A stretch of DNA of 64,000 nt from Opitutaceae bacterium (GTDB lineage: Bacteria > Verrucomicrobiota > Verrucomicrobiia > Opitutales > Opitutaceae), in NCBI GenBank assembly GCA_019455245.1, contig JACFMR010000003.1:62001-126000 (forward strand). The letters run 5' to 3'. The notes under the pieces were generated by a model that searched no databases, had not been told where the DNA came from, and saw nothing but the letters and a program-made list of their open reading frames with translations. Shown one piece after another: positions 26,715 through 34,985 of this stretch; within the stretch, counting starts at the first letter, position 1; each line of letters opens with the position of its first letter. Made by a program: the position numbers and the translations under genes.

Positions 26715-27791
26715 ATGCCCTCCCGCAAAAAATTCCGCATTGCCGGCATCAACTTTGATTTCCGGCACATGGACCACCTGCTCGCGTGTGCCCACGGCGA
26801 GCGCAATGCCGAGATCGTCGGCATCTCGCATCACGACCCGAAGGAGATGCAGGACGTGATCAAAAACTGCGGCATCGCCGCCGACCGCGTGTTCACCGAT
26901 TGGCGCGCGTGTATGGAGCAGACGAAGCCCGATGTCGTCATTCTCTGTCCCGCCAGCGGTGCGCATGCCGATTGGGTCGAACGCATCGCGCCCTACGGCG
27001 TGCATGTCTTGGTGGAAAAGCCCTTCGCCGCCAACCTCGCCCAGGCCGACCGCATGATCGCGGCCATGAAAAAAGCCCGCCGCCGGCTCGCGATCAACTG
27101 GCCGCTCGCATGGTATCCACCCCATGTCACCGCCCACCGCCTCATCCGCGAGGGCGTGATCGGCGAGCTGCAGGAGGTGCATTTCTACGACGGCAACCGC
27201 GGCCCGATCCAGGATCACAACAACATGGCCGCCGGCGAACCGTCGCTGGCCGCAAAGAAGGCCAGCTGGTTTTACGACCGCAACGGCGGCGGCGCACTCA
27301 TCGATTATCTCGGTTACGGCGCAACCCTCGGCACGTGGTTCTTCGACGGCCGGAAACCGACCGAGATCACCGCCGTCACCGGCGGGGCCAAGGGCGTGCC
27401 GGTGGACGAGCAGAGCGTCACCATCGCGCGCTACGGCGACTGGCTCTCCACCTTCCACACCCGCTGGGGCACGTTCACCAGCCCGTGGGTGCACCAGCCG
27501 CAGCCCAAGTGCGGTTTCGTGCTCAAGGGCATCGACGGCACCATCGCCAACTACGACTACGAACCGACCATCCGCCTCCAGACGCGCAAGCATCCGGCGG
27601 GCAAGATCATCGCGGTCGATCGATTGAAAAAGCCCCGGCAAAACCCGGTGCAGTATTTCCTGCATTGCCTTGCGACGGGCGAAGAAATCACCGGGCCGCT
27701 TTCCGTCAAATTCGCCCGCATCGGCCAGCAGATCGTCGACACCGCCGCCAGCAGCGCCAAGCTCCGGCGCCCTCTCAAGCTACTGCGATAA
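26715..27791 (+). CDS. Gfo/Idh/MocA-family oxidoreductase
   Basis: NAD(P)-dependent oxidoreductase of 358 residues, likely acting on a sugar or sugar derivative. The N-terminal Rossmann fold is present but its first loop (RIAGINFDFRHMDHL) lacks the usual G-x-G-x-x-G, while HVLVEKPFA (EKP motif, with the key Lys) is intact. The C-terminal domain follows with FYDRNGGGALIDYLGYG. The ATG at 26715 (MPSRKKFR) was chosen; the frame runs much further upstream through the repeat and the rhamnosidase end. The damaged dinucleotide loop makes cofactor binding uncertain. Together with the next gene and the rhamnosidase it forms a likely sugar-use cluster. Confidence 0.8.
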   Translation: MPSRKKFRIAGINFDFRHMDHLLACAHGERNAEIVGISHHDPKEMQDVIKNCGIAADRVFTDWRACMEQTKPDVVILCPASGAHADWVERIAPYGVHVLVEKPFAANLAQADRMIAAMKKARRRLAINWPLAWYPPHVTAHRLIREGVIGELQEVHFYDGNRGPIQDHNNMAAGEPSLAAKKASWFYDRNGGGALIDYLGYGATLGTWFFDGRKPTEITAVTGGAKGVPVDEQSVTIARYGDWLSTFHTRWGTFTSPWVHQPQPKCGFVLKGIDGTIANYDYEPTIRLQTRKHPAGKIIAVDRLKKPRQNPVQYFLHCLATGEEITGPLSVKFARIGQQIVDTAASSAKLRRPLKLLR

Positions 27792-27845
27792 GCCGGCACA
27801 CTCCTGCCCTGCTCCGCAATTCACAATCCGAAATCAGCAATCGCA

Positions 27846-28907
27846 ATGCGTCCCCCCAAGCTCAATTACCTGCCCAGCAAACCGCGTCAGCCCAAACGCC
27901 ACACGCTCGGCCTCATCGGCTGCGGCGGCATCGCCCAATACCACCTGACCGCCGCCAAATCGTTCGGCGTCGAGGTCGTGGCGCTCGCCGACGTCAACCG
28001 CACCGCCGCGGAAAAGCGCCGCGATGAATTTTATCCGCAGGCCGCGGTTTACACCGACCACCGCGAACTGCTCGCGCGCGACGACATCACCGTGGTCGAG
28101 ATCGCCACACACACCGCCATCCGCTCCGGCCAGATGCGTGATGCGCTGAACGCCGGCAAGCATGTGCTGAGCCAGAAACCGTTCGTCGCCGATTTGAACG
28201 AAGGCCGCCGCCTGGCCGCTTTGGCCAAGCGCAAGGGGCTCAAACTCGGCGTCAACCAAAACGGCCGATGGGCACCACAGTTCGCCGCGCTCCTCGCCGC
28301 CGTGCGTCAGGGCCTGCTCGGCGACATCCACACGCTCGACATGGTCTTGGCGTGGGACCACACGTGGTGTCGCGGGAGCAAGTTCGAAGAGCTGCATCAC
28401 CTCATCCTGAGCGACTTCGCCATCCACTGGTTCGATATCGTCGCCAACGTGTTCGACGGCCGCAAGGCCCGCAGCGTGTTCGCCAACACCGCTTACGCAC
28501 CCAATCAGGACATGAAACCCCCGATGCTGGCCAACGCCGTGGTCAACTACGGCGACGGCCTCGCCACGCTCGGCTTCAGCGCCTACCAGTCCTTTGCCCC
28601 GCAGGAATATCTCTGCTGCGTCGGCTCCAAGGGCACACTGCGCGGAGCCGCCAACGTCTGCAACCTCACCGAACTTGAGCTGACGACCAAACGCGGCACC
28701 GTGAAAATTCCGCTGCAGGGCAAATGGTTCCCCGACGGCTTCCGTGGCACGCTCGGCGGATTTCTGCGTGCGATCGAGGAAGACTGCGAACCGACCATCG
28801 GTGCCATGAACAACCTGCGCAGCCTCGAACTCTGCTTCGCCGCCCTTGCCAGCGCCGACACGGGTCTGCCCGTCAAGCCTGGCGCGGCGAAGAGCGCGCG
28901 GCTGTAG
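27846..28907 (+). CDS. Gfo/Idh/MocA-family oxidoreductase
   Basis: NAD(P)-dependent oxidoreductase of 353 residues. The nucleotide loop LGLIGCGGIAQYH is intact. The usual EKP is QKP here (LSQKPFVADL), which keeps the Lys. The C-terminal domain (WDHTWCRGSKFEELHHLI) carries His residues expected near the substrate. It follows the other family member by 54 bp and probably shares its transcript; only distant resemblance to it is seen, so the two likely act on different steps. The substrate is unknown. Confidence 0.87.
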   Translation: MRPPKLNYLPSKPRQPKRHTLGLIGCGGIAQYHLTAAKSFGVEVVALADVNRTAAEKRRDEFYPQAAVYTDHRELLARDDITVVEIATHTAIRSGQMRDALNAGKHVLSQKPFVADLNEGRRLAALAKRKGLKLGVNQNGRWAPQFAALLAAVRQGLLGDIHTLDMVLAWDHTWCRGSKFEELHHLILSDFAIHWFDIVANVFDGRKARSVFANTAYAPNQDMKPPMLANAVVNYGDGLATLGFSAYQSFAPQEYLCCVGSKGTLRGAANVCNLTELELTTKRGTVKIPLQGKWFPDGFRGTLGGFLRAIEEDCEPTIGAMNNLRSLELCFAALASADTGLPVKPGAAKSARL

Positions 28908-28920
28908 GCCAGTCATCCGA

Positions 28921-28944
28921 TGCGGGCGGGCCGCCCGCGCTCCC
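28921..28944. repeat. Palindromic intergenic repeat family A, copy 2
   Basis: Identical over 24 bases to 22815-22838. It lies between the convergent Gfo/Idh and dehydrogenase genes, and its hairpin could act as a terminator for either. Confidence 0.75.
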
Positions 28945-28950
28945 AAGGCA

Positions 28951-29946
28951 TCACATCGTCAGCACGATCTTGCCGCACTGTCCGCCCCGCGCCATCAGCG
29001 CGAAGGCGTCGGCGGCCGCGGCCAGCGGGAAAACGTCGCTCACGACCGGTTTGAAGTGATGTTGCGCCACAAACGCGAGCATCGCGGTCCAATCCGCCGG
29101 GCTGCCCATGGTCGAACCGAGCACGGAAAGCTGCCGCCAAAAGATTTTCCGCAACGCGACCTCGGGCACGTTGCCGCAGGTCGCGCCGTAAAACACCAGC
29201 CGTGCCCCCGGGGCCGCGGCATCAATCAGCGCATCAACGCCCGGCCCGCCGGCACCGTCGATGATCACGTCGAATCCGCCCGTTTCCGTCGCCGCACGCT
29301 TCGCCCAACCGTCCTGCGTGTAATCAAAACCGCCTTTCGCGCCTTGTGCCACCGCGCGCGTGATCTTGGCCGTCGAACTTGAGGTCACCCACACCTCCGC
29401 GCCGTGCGCCACGGCAAACTGCAGCGCAAACTGGGCCACGCCGCCGCCGATGCCGGACACAAGCACACGCTCACCGGCCCGCAATTGCGCACGGCACATC
29501 AGGGCCCGCCACGCCGTCAATCCCGCGAGCGGCAATGCCGCCGCCTCGGTCCAGCCCAGGTGCGCCGGTTTGGCGGCGAGTTGGGTCGCGGGCACCGTCA
29601 CGGCCTCGGCCAGTGTGCCGTCGCGCGGCAGACCTAGGATGGAAAACGTCGCCGGATCCTGCGCGTGCTCATTATCCCCCCAAGCCAAGGCCGGGTTGAT
29701 GATCACCTCGCGGCCGACCCACGCTGCATCGACACCCTCGCCCACCGCATCCACCACCCCCGCGCCGTCGGAGCCGGGAATACACGGCCACTTGAGTCCG
29801 GCATATTGCCCGAGCTTGATCCAGAGATCGCGGTGGTTGAGCGCCGCCGCGCGGAGCCGCACGCGGGCTTCGCCCGGCGACGGTGCCGGATCCGGCACCG
29901 TCGACACTTTCATTTCGTTGACCGCGGTAAAGGTGAGCGCCAGCAA
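28951..29946 (-). CDS. Medium-chain dehydrogenase/reductase (zinc-free, quinone-oxidoreductase-like)
   Basis: NAD(P)H-dependent reductase of about 331 residues. The N-terminal GroES-like domain shows ALNHRDLWIKLG and PGSDGAGVVDAVGEG, and the Rossmann part shows VLVSGIGGGVAQFALQ. The Cys/His set for catalytic zinc and the four-Cys structural zinc loop are missing, so a zinc-free quinone/enone reductase type is likely. The start is not ATG: the conserved N-terminus (LALTFTAVNEMKV) begins at a TTG at 29946, with an ATG only at 29912, inside the first strand. It is divergent from the pseudouridine synthase gene by just 39 bp. Confidence 0.82.
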   Translation of the reverse strand: MLALTFTAVNEMKVSTVPDPAPSPGEARVRLRAAALNHRDLWIKLGQYAGLKWPCIPGSDGAGVVDAVGEGVDAAWVGREVIINPALAWGDNEHAQDPATFSILGLPRDGTLAEAVTVPATQLAAKPAHLGWTEAAALPLAGLTAWRALMCRAQLRAGERVLVSGIGGGVAQFALQFAVAHGAEVWVTSSSTAKITRAVAQGAKGGFDYTQDGWAKRAATETGGFDVIIDGAGGPGVDALIDAAAPGARLVFYGATCGNVPEVALRKIFWRQLSVLGSTMGSPADWTAMLAFVAQHHFKPVVSDVFPLAAAADAFALMARGGQCGKIVLTM

Positions 29947-29985
29947 GATGGGACAGTCTGCACAACGTCGCGCCGACCGCAACCC

Positions 29986-30552
29986 GTGCTCCTCGCCTTC
30001 AACAAGCCTTACGGCCATTTGTCCCAGTTCACGCCCGAGCCCGGTTCGCAGTGGCGCACCCTGGCGGACTTCGGCTTGCCCCGCGGCGTGTATCCGCTCG
30101 GCCGGTTGGACGCGGATTCGGAGGGCCTGTTGCTGTTGACCGACGAACCGGGTTTGAACGCCCGCCTGCTCGATCCGCAGCACGCCCACCCGCGCGAATA
30201 CTGGGTCCAGGTGGAACGCGTTCCGACGGACGACGCCCTGCGGCAACTCGCGCGCGGCGTGACCATCGGCGGCTACCAAACGCTACCCTGCGCCGTGCGC
30301 CGGTTGGATCCGGCGCCTGTCCTGCCACTGCGCAACCCGCCGGTGCGTTTTCGCAAAAACGTGCCCGACTGCTGGCTTTCGCTCACACTCACCGAAGGCA
30401 AGAACCGTCAGGTGCGCCGCATGACCGCCGCCATCGGTCATCCGACCCTCCGGCTGGTGCGCGTGGCCATCGGGGAATTTCGCCCCGGCGATCTTTCTCC
30501 GGGGACTTGGCGTGAACTCAACGCCACCGAGCGCACACAAGTGTTCGGCTGA
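29986..30552 (+). CDS. rluE: rRNA pseudouridine synthase, RluE/RsuA family
   Basis: Isomerises a uridine to pseudouridine in ribosomal RNA (in E. coli RluE, U2457 of 23S). It has 188 residues and no S4 RNA-binding domain, as in RluE. The active-site motif is GRLDADSEGLLLLTDE with the catalytic Asp; NKPYGHLSQFT and EGKNRQVRRMTAAIGHPTLRL are the other family signatures. The start is taken as the GTG at 29986, next to NKPYG; the longer frame runs backwards over the dehydrogenase gene and is not credible. The RluE label rests on length and lack of S4. Confidence 0.85.
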   Translation: MLLAFNKPYGHLSQFTPEPGSQWRTLADFGLPRGVYPLGRLDADSEGLLLLTDEPGLNARLLDPQHAHPREYWVQVERVPTDDALRQLARGVTIGGYQTLPCAVRRLDPAPVLPLRNPPVRFRKNVPDCWLSLTLTEGKNRQVRRMTAAIGHPTLRLVRVAIGEFRPGDLSPGTWRELNATERTQVFG

Positions 30553-30653
30553 ATCCCGGATGGCTGGGACACTCCATGTGTGTCCACTTGGAGACCACGT
30601 TTTCGCCTACGGCTCAAACACGGCTACAATACAACTGAAACTGCTCCGTGACG

Positions 30654-30697
30654 CCGAGCGACCTTGGCGCGGTAGGGCCGGACCGCCGGGCCGGCCG
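30654..30697 (-). repeat. Intergenic repeat family B, shortened inverted copy
   Basis: Read on the minus strand it contains CGGCGGTCCGGCCCTACCGC, like 8433-8476 and 60890-60933 but lacking about 8-10 central bases. It lies between convergent genes. Confidence 0.5.
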
Positions 30698-30741
30698 CGA
30701 TTTTTCCGCCCGCACAAACCAACCACTGCGCCACATCACCG

Positions 30742-32127
30742 TCACCCGTGCAGCCGTTTTCCCCAGGGGCCGGTCAGCGCCACGGTGTAGCCGGGATTCT
30801 GCACGTTGAAAAACAGCGTGCTGCCGTCGGGCGAGAAACACGCACCGGCCAGTTCGTGGCTGCCGCGGGTGGACTGGGCCAGCACATAAAACTCGCCCTG
30901 CGGGGTGACGCCGACAATCCGGCAAAGCGCATCCGTGTCCTCGCAAATGATGAGGTCACCCCACGGGGCCACCGCAATGTTGTCGCCGTTGCGCAACAGG
31001 TCGGAGTCGTTCGGTTCGGCAAACAGCTCGAGCGTGCCCGGCTGTTCGGCTTCACGATTCGTGCCTTCGTGCGGACCCGGCACGTAACGGAAAATCTGCC
31101 CGAACTGTTTTCGGCCGCCGTTGGTCATGGCGAAATATACGCCGTCCTTGCCGGTCCACGCCCCCTCGCCCCGGGCAAATACCGCCGCGCCCGCCGCGGC
31201 GCCGCGTACCCGCAGGTCGTCGTTCGGACTCTCGGGATCGTCGAGATCAATCCAATGCACCGGCAGCGGCGCACCGACCGGCAGGCGGGTGAGGGCCCAG
31301 TTGCGGGTGTCGTTGAACGCGGCATCCCGGAAGGCCAGCGCCTGCAACCGGCCGCCCCGGGCCAGCTTGCCCGGCTCGTGCGGGATGTAGCGGTAAAGCA
31401 AGCCGTCGCCCAGATCCTCGGTCTGGTAAACCACCCCGGAGCCGGGATCGACCGCAATCGCCTCGTGCCGGAAGCGCCCCATCGCCTTCAGCGGCACCGG
31501 GTTCATCAGCCCCGGTTCGACCGTCGGCTTGACCTCAAAATTGAAACCGTGCGGCCGCTCCGCGTATGGCTCGGGCTGCGCGTTCACCTCTTCGCAGGTC
31601 ACCCACGTGCCCCACGGCGTGGGGCCGCCGGCGCAGTTGCGCACCGTGCCGGCCAGACTGAGAAAATGCCGCCGCAACACCTGCTTCTTCGTGTCATAGA
31701 CCAGCGTGGTCGTGCCGCCGAGATTGGGCGCGAGCCCGTGGCCGCGGTCATAAAGCTTGTGCGGCGCAATCCGCGCCAACCGCGCCTGGTCAGGACCAAA
31801 CGGACTGCGATCCGTCCAGGCACTCTCCAATTCGTGGTTGCGCACCAGCAGTGTCACCCCGCCGGGTCCGGCAAAGGCACCCATGCCGTCATGCATGCCG
31901 GGCACCAGCAAACCGTCGTCCATCTCCTCGCCCTTGCGCGAAAAAATCCGGTATTGAAACCCCCGCGGCACGCGGAACAGCCCGCGCGCATCGCCGTGCA
32001 GGGGACCATAGCCCGCTTTGCGGCCGGGCGAGGCCGCCATCAGCGGATGGTCCAGCAGCGAGCGCAAACCGACAAAGCCCACCGTGGTGATGGCCGCGCT
32101 GCGGATGAACTGGCGCCGGGATTGCAT
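30742..32127 (-). CDS. PhoX-like (DUF839) Tat-exported protein
   Basis: A 461-residue periplasmic protein, possibly a calcium/iron alkaline phosphatase of the PhoX type. It begins with a twin-arginine signal (SRRQFIRSAAITTVGFVG). Typical segments are GMHDGMGAF, VRNHELESAW, NCAGGPTPWGTWVTCEE (with the Cys linked to metal in PhoX) and RFRHEAIAVDPGSGVVYQTED. It is shorter than proteobacterial PhoX (over 600 residues), so the function may differ. It lies 70 bp downstream of the nitroreductase on the same strand. Confidence 0.82.
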   Translation of the reverse strand: MQSRRQFIRSAAITTVGFVGLRSLLDHPLMAASPGRKAGYGPLHGDARGLFRVPRGFQYRIFSRKGEEMDDGLLVPGMHDGMGAFAGPGGVTLLVRNHELESAWTDRSPFGPDQARLARIAPHKLYDRGHGLAPNLGGTTTLVYDTKKQVLRRHFLSLAGTVRNCAGGPTPWGTWVTCEEVNAQPEPYAERPHGFNFEVKPTVEPGLMNPVPLKAMGRFRHEAIAVDPGSGVVYQTEDLGDGLLYRYIPHEPGKLARGGRLQALAFRDAAFNDTRNWALTRLPVGAPLPVHWIDLDDPESPNDDLRVRGAAAGAAVFARGEGAWTGKDGVYFAMTNGGRKQFGQIFRYVPGPHEGTNREAEQPGTLELFAEPNDSDLLRNGDNIAVAPWGDLIICEDTDALCRIVGVTPQGEFYVLAQSTRGSHELAGACFSPDGSTLFFNVQNPGYTVALTGPWGKRLHG

Positions 32128-32197
32128 GGCGCCACCTCAGCGGACGGGGGCACGTTTGTCAAAAGTCCGTCGCAGCGTCACCGAATTTTCACCCGGT

Positions 32198-32848
32198 TCA
32201 AACCCGCACGATGACCTGCTCCGCCGGGAAACGCACCTTGGGCTTGGGGGCGTATTTGTCCTCGGCCGCACGATAACCCGCGGCGCAGCACACCACCGCA
32301 GCGTAGCCGGTGCCGGTCAGCCCCAAAATCTCGTCGAACTGCGCCGGTTGAAAGCCCTCCATCGGACACGTGTCGATGCCCAGCACGGCCGCCGCGGTCA
32401 TGAAGTTGCCCAGCGCGATGTAGACCTGGTGCTCCTGCCAGGTGTCGAGCCGGCCCTCGGTCCGGGCCTGGTCGAGGTTGCGCACGACCATGGCGCGAAA
32501 TTTTTCCAACGACTCCGGCGTCACGCCCTGCACCTCGATCATGCGCGCGATATGCCGGTCCACATGCGCGGCATCGAGATCACGCCGCGCCGCAAACACG
32601 ACGAAATGCGAACACGTGCCCACCTGCTTCTGGTTCCACGCCGCCGGCTGCAACCGGTCCTTCATCGCCTGGTCGGTCACCACGATGAACCGCCACGGTT
32701 GCAACCCGATGGACGAGGGCGTGAGCACCAGGGCCTGCTCCAACGCGTACCACTGTTCGTCGGGGATGCGCCGCGCAGGATCGAACCATCGCACCGCGTA
32801 GCGCCACCGCATGGCGGCAAGCAGATCGGAAGGGGACAAAGTGGACAT
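32198..32848 (-). CDS. NAD(P)H nitroreductase family protein
   Basis: An FMN-dependent reductase of 216 residues, NfsB/YdgI-like. FMN-contact segments are RYAVRWFDP near the N-terminus, TPSSIGLQPWRFIVV and the C-terminal FDEILGLTG and AAGYRAAEDKYA. The ATG at 32848 (MSTLSPSD) gives the normal length; the long upstream frame is a shadow of the permease gene. The natural substrate is usually unknown for this family. It is divergent from the ABC permease genes, with two operator-like palindromes in between. Confidence 0.85.
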   Translation of the reverse strand: MSTLSPSDLLAAMRWRYAVRWFDPARRIPDEQWYALEQALVLTPSSIGLQPWRFIVVTDQAMKDRLQPAAWNQKQVGTCSHFVVFAARRDLDAAHVDRHIARMIEVQGVTPESLEKFRAMVVRNLDQARTEGRLDTWQEHQVYIALGNFMTAAAVLGIDTCPMEGFQPAQFDEILGLTGTGYAAVVCCAAGYRAAEDKYAPKPKVRFPAEQVIVRV

Positions 32849-32903
32849 GATTCGGACCAAACAGGAAGTCCCGGGGAGGAATTCGCAAGACCGCGCTGAT
32901 AAT

Positions 32904-32944
32904 TCAACCGGTTGCGGCAATTCCTGCTTGGCAAGCGGTTGCCC
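32904..32944. promoter_or_regulatory. Two LacI-family operator-like palindromes
   Basis: CAACCGGTTG (32905-32914) is a perfect palindrome with a central CCGG. GGCAAGCGGTTGCC (32930-32943) fits the GGCAA-GCGG-TTGCC form of LacI-family operators. Both lie in the 144-bp divergent space upstream of the sugar permeases. Confidence 0.5.
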
Positions 32945-32992
32945 TTTGCCTGACTGATACCGCGCGTCACCCGGCGCAACCGTCCCCCGCCC

Positions 32993-33943
32993 ATGATGTC
33001 CCCCGCCCTTTCCCGCCAAAAGGTCCTCCGCGAATGGAAGCTTTACTTCTTCGTGGTGCCCTCGCTGGCGATGGTTCTGCTCTTCTCCTACTTCCCGGCC
33101 TTCAGCGCCGTCTATCACAGCTTTTTCGACTGGTCCGGCGGCGAGGCCAAGCAGTTCATCGGCTGGGCCAACTACCTGCGCGCCATCCAGGACAGCACCC
33201 TGCTCAACTCCTTTGTCACCGTCGGCGCGCTGCTGGTGTTCAACCTCTTCAAGATGATCCCGTCGATCCTGATGGCGGTGCTGATCCACCGCATCACGAG
33301 CGACAAATGGCAGTATGCCTACCGCGCCCTGCTCGTGGTGCCGATGATTGTGCCGGGGCTCGTCACGCTCTTCATCTGGAAGTTCCTGCTCGATCCCAAT
33401 CTCGGCGCGCTCAACCAGGTGATCGAGGCCACCGGCTTCAAGCACGTGCTCGTGGCCATCAACGATTTCTTCGGCTGGAGCGTGTTTTTCCAGGACGTGC
33501 CCATCGGCTGGCTGTCGCAACCCGAGCTGATTCTGCCCGCCCTCTTCATCTGGGGCTTTCCCTGGATCGGCACCGTGGGCGTGCTCATCTACCTCGCCGG
33601 TCTCCAGTCCATCGGCCAGGAAATCTACGAGGCCGCCGAACTCGACGGCATCGGCCCGTTCAAGAAATTCCTCTACATCGAGCTGCCGCTCATCCTCACC
33701 CAGGTGCGCCTCAGCCTCGTGCTGCTGATCGTGGGCACGCTCGGCCAATACGGCCTGCTGCTGCTCCTGCTCAATGAATACGGCGGGCCCGGCGGCCGCG
33801 GCATGGTGCCCGGCCTCTGGATGTACAACCGGGCCTTCGTCGCCGGCGAGTTCGGTTACGCCTGCGCCATCGGCGTCGTCCTCGCCATCGTGATCCTCGG
33901 CCTCACCGTCATCAACAACCGCTACGTCCGCGTCGACAAATGA
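32993..33943 (+). CDS. Sugar ABC transporter permease, MalF-like
   Basis: Inner-membrane permease of 316 residues for a carbohydrate ABC importer (CUT1 type). About six membrane helices are seen, starting at KLYFFVVPSLAMVLLF. The EAA loop that contacts the ATPase reads EAAELDGIGPFKKFLYI (from about residue 213). The ATG at 32993 is directly followed by a second one. Its stop overlaps the start of the MalG-like gene (ATGA). No ATPase or substrate-binding protein is encoded nearby, so these must come from elsewhere or be shared. Confidence 0.92.
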   Translation: MMSPALSRQKVLREWKLYFFVVPSLAMVLLFSYFPAFSAVYHSFFDWSGGEAKQFIGWANYLRAIQDSTLLNSFVTVGALLVFNLFKMIPSILMAVLIHRITSDKWQYAYRALLVVPMIVPGLVTLFIWKFLLDPNLGALNQVIEATGFKHVLVAINDFFGWSVFFQDVPIGWLSQPELILPALFIWGFPWIGTVGVLIYLAGLQSIGQEIYEAAELDGIGPFKKFLYIELPLILTQVRLSLVLLIVGTLGQYGLLLLLLNEYGGPGGRGMVPGLWMYNRAFVAGEFGYACAIGVVLAIVILGLTVINNRYVRVDK

Positions 33944-34791
33944 GCACCGCCGACAATCCCGTCGCCCGCCTCCACCGCAAGGTCGACTGGCCGAAGCACC
34001 TCATCATCTGGTTCTTCATCCTCATCGAGCTGTTCCCGCTCTACATGATGTTCCAGGTGAGCTTCAAGGACAACGCGTCCTTCATCCGGCAGCCCTGGCT
34101 GCCGCTGCCGCCGCACGAGTGGCAGTGGGGCAACTGGCTCTTCGCCATCAAGCTCATCGGCCCCTATCTCGCCAACACCGTCTTCGTCGCCGTCACCGGC
34201 ACGGTCTGCTCGCTCTTTCTCGCCATCCTCGGCTCCTACTTTTTCGCCCGGCACAAGCTGCCGTTCAGCGGCGTGCTCTGGGCCATGTTCCTGATCCTGA
34301 TGTTGCTGCCCACCGTCACCAACATCGTGCCGCTGTTCATGCTGCTCAAGTCCATGAGCCTGCTCAACACCCTGCTCGCCCTCATCCTCGTGGGCGTGGC
34401 CGGCGGCCAGGTCTTCAACATTTTCGTGCTGCGCCATTTTCTGGAGGACCTGCCCAAGGACCTCTTCGAGGCGGCCGAGATGGACGGCGCCTCGCACTTC
34501 CAGCAGGTCATCAACATCGTGATCCCCATGGCCAGCCCGATCATCGGCACGCTCGCCATCCTCACCTTCCTCAACCTCTGGAACGACTTCCTCCTGCCGC
34601 TCATCATCCTGCGCGACAAGGAACTCTTCACCCTCGGCGTCGGCCTGATCTACCTCGACGGCGAATACGTGAAACCGTGGGGCCGCATCATGGCCTCCTA
34701 CTTCCTCGCCGCGATTCCGCTGATCATCATCTTCCTGTTCACCATGCGGCTCTTCGTGCGCGGTCTCTCCGCCGGCGCCATCAAGGGCTGA
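33940..34791 (+). CDS. Sugar ABC transporter permease, MalG-like
   Basis: The partner permease of 283 residues. Six helices are seen, with the EAA loop EAAEMDGASHFQQVINI (from about residue 177) and the typical LFVRGLSAGAIKG C-terminus. Start and upstream stop overlap by 4 bp, so the pair is made together as a heterodimer. The sugar cannot be predicted from the permeases alone. Confidence 0.93.
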   Translation: MSTADNPVARLHRKVDWPKHLIIWFFILIELFPLYMMFQVSFKDNASFIRQPWLPLPPHEWQWGNWLFAIKLIGPYLANTVFVAVTGTVCSLFLAILGSYFFARHKLPFSGVLWAMFLILMLLPTVTNIVPLFMLLKSMSLLNTLLALILVGVAGGQVFNIFVLRHFLEDLPKDLFEAAEMDGASHFQQVINIVIPMASPIIGTLAILTFLNLWNDFLLPLIILRDKELFTLGVGLIYLDGEYVKPWGRIMASYFLAAIPLIIIFLFTMRLFVRGLSAGAIKG

Positions 34792-34817
34792 GCCGGAAGC
34801 ATGCAGTTGCTCTGCAG

Positions 34818-34838
34818 GGGCGCGCCTCGTGCGCGCCC
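34818..34838. repeat. GC hairpin after the permease genes
   Basis: An 8-bp stem GGGCGCGC / GCGCGCCC with a 5-nt loop, 26 bp past the permease stop. No T run follows, so it may be a REP-like unit or a weak terminator. Confidence 0.45.
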
Positions 34839-34985
34839 GCGAACGCAACCGGACTTTCGCATGGGCGTGGTCAAGCCAAGCCCCAACAGTCAATAAGCTT
34901 GGTAAGGCTGGACTGAGCCGTTGCGGAAAATCCATCCGCGCCAGCGCGACGGCCGCGCTTTTGGCTTCGCGCCCGTCGCTCCCCG

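Noticed and set aside
32198..33748. Nitroreductase with a 300-residue N-terminal extension
   Set aside because: The extension is Glu/His/Asp-rich mirror sequence of the ABC permease gene; the true start is 32848.
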